Notes under the pieces: model-generated
The model's input: only the letters and a program-made list of their open reading frames with translations
What the model was told of the DNA's origin: nothing
The model's database searches: none
Position numbers and translations under genes: made by a program
Shown here: one piece after another, positions 29,701 through 32,497 of the stretch
How positions within the stretch are numbered: the stretch's first letter is position 1
How the letters are laid out: each line of letters begins with the position of its first letter
Source: Streptomyces sp. CC53
GTDB taxonomy: Bacteria > Actinomycetota > Actinomycetes > Streptomycetales > Streptomycetaceae
NCBI RefSeq assembly: GCF_001865245.1
Contig: NZ_MKXB01000151.1
Span: 198,758-231,254 of the forward strand
DNA length: 32,497 nt
Direction: 5' to 3'

Positions 29701-30084
29701 TCAGAGGGGCTGGATCCGGGCGCGCAGGAGGCAGAACTCGTTGCCCTCCGGGTCCGCCAGTACGTGCCAGGACTCCGCGCCCGTCTGGCCGACGTCGACG
29801 GGGCGGGCGCCGGCCGCGAGCAGTCGCTGCAACTCGGCTTCCTGGCTTCGGTCCGTGGGGCTGACGTCGAGGTGCAGGGGGAGCTTCCCGGCCCGCGGAG
29901 TGTCGCTGGGGCTGAGCACGAGGACGGGTCGGGTGCCGCCGAAGCCGGTGTCGGGCGGTCTGATCTCGATGCTGCCGTCCTCCTCGCGGCCGAGTTCGAC
30001 GTAGCCGAGGACCTCGCTCCAGAAGCCGGCGAGCCGCTCGGGGCCGGCGCAGTCGATGACCAGCTCACTGATGCGGCATGCCAT
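29701..30084 (-). CDS. VOC-family (glyoxalase-like) protein
   Basis: 127 residues, two beta-alpha-beta-beta-beta modules typical of VOC proteins: ISELVIDCAGPERLAGFWSEVLGY at the start, LPLHLDVSP in the middle and WHVLADPEGNEFCLL at the end. His and Glu metal-ligand positions are present in LHLDV and EGNEFCL. Substrate unknown; relatives include glyoxalases and antibiotic-binding proteins. ATG 30084. Stands alone; convergent with dedA. Confidence 0.85.
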   Translation of the reverse strand: MACRISELVIDCAGPERLAGFWSEVLGYVELGREEDGSIEIRPPDTGFGGTRPVLVLSPSDTPRAGKLPLHLDVSPTDRSQEAELQRLLAAGARPVDVGQTGAESWHVLADPEGNEFCLLRARIQPL

Positions 30085-30302
30085 GCCCGGCAGTGTACGC
30101 AGGGCAACTGCCGTGCGGGGGTGGGCACTCGCTCCGGTGGCGGCCGTCCTCGGCTGGTCCCGCTCCGGGGGGTGTGCCCCGCTCGACCGCCGCCGCGGGT
30201 GCGCCCGGCCGCAGCACACGCCCACGCGTCCGGCCGCACGACAGCGCGGCACGTCCGGCACACCCGGCATCAAGGTGAGACGGGGCCGAGGCCCGGGCGG
30301 GT

Positions 30303-30674
30303 TCACGCCCGCAGGGGCACCCCCGCCGCCTCCAGCAGTGCCGCGAGGTCTTCGGGGATCGGCATGGGGGTGTTCAGCCCGGCCCGGGTCCTGCCGGTGT
30401 TGCCGGTCGGGTAGGCGCCCGCCGCCGAACCCGGTCCGGCCACGGCCAGGCGCACGAGTTGGCCCAGCACCTCCAGCACATCGCGGTCGGCGACGGCGAG
30501 CCGCAGCATCACCGCGTGCGTACGGGTGTGTGGCCAGGGCCACGGCTGGGACAGGATGTGCGCGCGCTCAGCGGCCCGCCACCGTTCACCCCGCGGGCCC
30601 GGGCCGCGGGCGACGGCCATCTCGGCGGCGAAGACGGACCGCACGGGCGTGGGCATGGCGGTACGGCGCGGCAC
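30303..30674 (-). CDS. DUF3703 protein of a metal-resistance cluster
   Basis: 123 residues, helical, with RWRAAERAHILSQPWPWPHTRTHAVML and LRLAVADRDVLEVLGQLVRL as landmarks. DUF3703 genes are commonly found next to ArsR regulators and cation transporters; function unknown. The GTG at 30674 is preferred over upstream ATGs because GGAGG lies six bases before it. Divergent from the ArsR-family gene, sharing a 65-base promoter region. Pro/Gly-rich stretch GAYPTGNTGRT near residue 87. Confidence 0.8.
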   Translation of the reverse strand: MPRRTAMPTPVRSVFAAEMAVARGPGPRGERWRAAERAHILSQPWPWPHTRTHAVMLRLAVADRDVLEVLGQLVRLAVAGPGSAAGAYPTGNTGRTRAGLNTPMPIPEDLAALLEAAGVPLRA

Positions 30675-30695
30675 GGGTGACCTCCGGGACAGTAG

Positions 30696-30732
30696 ATTCA
30701 TCATTCTCTGAATTCAAGCATGCGTGTACTGT
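30696..30732. promoter_or_regulatory. Shared operator/promoter of DUF3703 and cmtR-like genes
   Basis: ATTCA-N8-TGAAT (30696-30713) and the palindrome TGAATTCA (30709-30716) lie between the divergent starts. TACTGT (30727-30732) is a -10 for the repressor gene; it ends seven bases before its ATG, so the transcript would be leaderless. The palindrome sits in the -35/-10 spacer, a typical place for ArsR-type repressors. Confidence 0.55.
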
Positions 30733-30739
30733 TGCGTCC

Positions 30740-31075
30740 ATGCTGACCCTTGCCACCGATCTCGACGCCCTCACCCGCTTCGGCCGGGCCCTGGCCGATC
30801 CGATCCGCTGCCGCGTCCTGCTGGCGCTGCGCGAGGCGCCCGCGTACCCGTCCGACCTGGCCGACCGGCTCGGGATCTCCCGCACCCGGCTCTCCAACCA
30901 GCTGGCGTGCCTGCGGGACTGCGGCCTCGTCGTCACCGTCCCGGAAGGCCGCCGCACCCGCTACGAACTCGCCGACGCGCGCCTCGGCCACGCCCTCGAC
31001 GACCTGCGCACCGCCGTGGTCGCCGTCGCCACCGACGTCACCTGCCCGGACGCCGACGAGAAGCACTGCTGCTGA
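30740..31075 (+). CDS. cmtR: ArsR/SmtB-family metal sensor, CmtR-type (Cd/Pb)
   Basis: 111 residues, winged helix-turn-helix (about 14-78: PIRCRVLLALREAPAYPSDLADRLGISRTRLSNQLACLRDCGLVV). Cys57 and Cys61 in LACLRDCG and Cys102 near the C-terminus fall at the same numbers as the three cadmium/lead ligands of Mycobacterium tuberculosis CmtR. The extra C-terminal HCC may add ligands. It should repress its own operon until Cd(II) or Pb(II) binds. ATG 30740; apparently leaderless. The stop is two bases before the transporter ATG. Confidence 0.9.
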   Translation: MLTLATDLDALTRFGRALADPIRCRVLLALREAPAYPSDLADRLGISRTRLSNQLACLRDCGLVVTVPEGRRTRYELADARLGHALDDLRTAVVAVATDVTCPDADEKHCC

Positions 31076-31077
31076 CC

Positions 31078-31836
31078 ATGTCCGCGCAGACACCGCCCCC
31101 CGTCGACGCGTCCGCGGCCCGTCGTGACGCCCTGACCCGGCGCATACGCCTGCTGGTCGCCGCCACGATCGCCTACAACGCCGTCGAGGCCGTCGTCGCC
31201 CTCACCGCCGGGACGCTCGCCTCCTCGTCCGCCCTGATCGGCTTCGGACTCGACTCCGTCATCGAGGTGTCCTCCGCCGCCGCCGTCGCCTGGCAGTTCT
31301 CCGCCTCCGACCACGCCGCACGCCAGGCCCGCGAGCAGCGCGCCCTGCGGGTGATCGCGGTCTCCTTCTTCGCGCTCGCCGCGTACGTGGCCGTGGACGC
31401 CGTCCGCGCGCTCGCCGGCACCGCCGAAGCCGACCGTTCCGTCCCCGGCATCGTCCTCGCCGCGCTGTCGCTGGCGATCATGCCGTTCCTCTCCTTCGCC
31501 CAGCGCAGGGCCGGGCGGGCCCTGGGTTCCGCCAGCGCGGTGGCCGACTCCCGGCAGACCCTGCTGTGCACCTATCTGTCCGCCGTGCTCCTGGTCGGGC
31601 TGGTCCTCAACGCCGCTCTCGGCTGGTCCTGGGCCGACCCCCTGGCCGCTCTCGCCATCGCCGCGGTCGCCGCCAAGGAGGGCCGCGACGCCTGGCGCGG
31701 CGAGGGCTGCTGCACACCCGCCGGCCCCGCTGACCCGGGCCCGCAGGCCGCCCCGGCCGTGCCCTCCGCGCCGGGCGCCCCGCTCGCCGACGCGGGGCCC
31801 GGTACGGGCGGCTCCGGCTGCGCCTGCTGCGGCTGA
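31078..31836 (+). CDS. Cation diffusion facilitator-like metal transporter
   Basis: 252 residues, six hydrophobic segments. GFGLDSVIEVSSAAAVAWQF (TM2) with Asp59/Glu63, and SAVADSRQTLLCTYLS (TM5) supply the acidic metal site positions. The usual CDF cytoplasmic ferredoxin domain is missing; instead the C-terminus is a Pro/Ala linker with cysteines (GEGCCTP and the final GCACCG), which may bind metal. Co-transcribed with the CmtR-type regulator, so export of Cd(II), Pb(II) or Zn(II) is inferred. Confidence 0.85.
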   Translation: MSAQTPPPVDASAARRDALTRRIRLLVAATIAYNAVEAVVALTAGTLASSSALIGFGLDSVIEVSSAAAVAWQFSASDHAARQAREQRALRVIAVSFFALAAYVAVDAVRALAGTAEADRSVPGIVLAALSLAIMPFLSFAQRRAGRALGSASAVADSRQTLLCTYLSAVLLVGLVLNAALGWSWADPLAALAIAAVAAKEGRDAWRGEGCCTPAGPADPGPQAAPAVPSAPGAPLADAGPGTGGSGCACCG

Positions 31837-31917
31837 CGGCCGGGGCGGCGCTCCGGGGCGCCGTGGCCCCGGGCCGACCGCGCCCCGGCTGTCGGACGTG
31901 GATGAGAGGGTGCCGTC

Positions 31918-32262
31918 ATGGAGGACGTACTGATCGACGTGCCGGAGGCACTGCAGGAGCACGCCGTGATAGCCCGGTTCCACCTGGGCGGTGACGGCTT
32001 CGGTGACTCCGGCCAGTGGCAGTCGGTCCTCGCGGCCGAGCGGTCGATGGACGCCGCGGTCGCTGCCGCCGGCGTCGGGGAGGTGGACGGCGACGAGTTC
32101 GGCGGCGGCGAAGTCGCGATCTACGCGTACGGCCCCGACGCGGACGCGCTGTACCGGGTGATGGAGCCGGAACTGCGCGCGCTCCCCTACCGCCCGGCCC
32201 ACGTGGTGTTGCGCTACGGCGGCCCCGACGACGACGCCGCAGGGCACCGCATCGACCTCTGA
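31918..32262 (+). CDS. Conserved hypothetical protein
   Basis: 114 residues, acidic and Gly-rich. EHAVIARFHLGGDGFGDSGQWQSVLAAERSMDAAVAAAGVGEVDGDEFGGGEVAIYAYGPDADALYRVMEPELRALP predicts an alpha-beta fold with a YGPDAD turn. Similar small proteins are common in streptomycetes; function unknown. GAGAGGG precedes the ATG. No metal ligand or signal peptide. Confidence 0.75.
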   Translation: MEDVLIDVPEALQEHAVIARFHLGGDGFGDSGQWQSVLAAERSMDAAVAAAGVGEVDGDEFGGGEVAIYAYGPDADALYRVMEPELRALPYRPAHVVLRYGGPDDDAAGHRIDL

Positions 32263-32273
32263 CGTCCGCAGGG

Positions 32274-32295
32274 GCGGGCGCCGGGCGTCGCCCGC
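32274..32295 (+). terminator. Terminator-like hairpin after the last gene
   Basis: GCGGGCG, eight-base loop, CGCCCGC, starting 12 bases past the stop codon of the preceding gene. The remaining 200 bases to the window end show no gene. Confidence 0.5.
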
Positions 32296-32497
32296 CGTCG
32301 GGACCCCCGGCGACGGCGCGCCCGGCCGACGGCGCACCCGTCCGCAGGCGCGGCCCATCCGTCGTCCTGCGCGCATGCGAGCGTGCCGTCCGCCCCGGTG
32401 GGCTCCGGACCCGGTCCGGGAGTGGCGGCCGCGGTGGGGGGAGGGGTGCCGTGCCGCGCGGCCGGTCCGCCGCGGGCTCCGGCAGCAGGGGGACGGG

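Overview
The window is a piece of a Streptomyces (or very close actinomycete) chromosome. The evidence is very high GC, GTG starts, a dnaK gene preceded by HAIR operators, a 191-residue Dcd, and many small streptomycete-type proteins. No accession or strain can be assigned from sequence alone.

Layout. (1) 1-7.4 kb is core chromosome: the 5' part of dnaK (minus) with its HspR-type operators, a short sugar transferase, a large membrane Fe-S oxidoreductase resembling EtfD/Rv0338c, a Yip1-family membrane protein, then a minus-strand pair of dcd and a phosphoribosyltransferase, and a small zinc-ribbon-like protein. (2) 7439-7512 is tRNA-Gly(CCC). Its 3' 44 bp recur exactly at 18144-18187 and delimit a complete integrated actinomycete conjugative element (AICE) of the pSAM2 type, about 10.7 kb. 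One long minus-strand operon runs from an operator/promoter near 14.6 kb through a conserved small protein, a TraB/FtsK-type translocase, a DUF2637 protein, five small spread-type proteins, a GGDEF protein, RepSA-like initiator and Xis to Int. A GntR/KorSA-like repressor and a divergent NUDIX/Pra-like gene form the control switch, with shared palindromic operators. Right of that lie a large inverted-repeat structure and three small cargo genes. (3) 18.2-23.3 kb holds a hypothetical gene, NhaA, a SpoIIE/PP2C phosphatase and a DUF5994 protein. It ends at a second, decayed copy of the tRNA 3' end and its terminator (23229-23300), so this block looks like an older accreted island at the same tRNA locus. 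(4) 23.6-32.3 kb is a stress/accessory region: GH16-like protein, TerB, GlsB/YeaQ, DUF4287, a DHA2 MFS exporter, an extra TatA, DedA and a VOC protein, then a metal cluster (DUF3703, CmtR-type ArsR repressor, CDF-like transporter).

How it works together. In the AICE, Int and Xis move the element in and out of the tRNA gene, RepSA replicates the excised circle by a rolling-circle-like mechanism, and TraB with the small membrane proteins moves double-stranded DNA between mycelia. The GntR repressor probably silences both its own flank and the NUDIX activator gene. The most unusual signals are a duplicated intercistronic hairpin with a compensatory base-pair change flanking the GGDEF gene, the degenerate second att site, a 26-bp inverted repeat enclosing a second hairpin, and two apparently leaderless regulatory genes.
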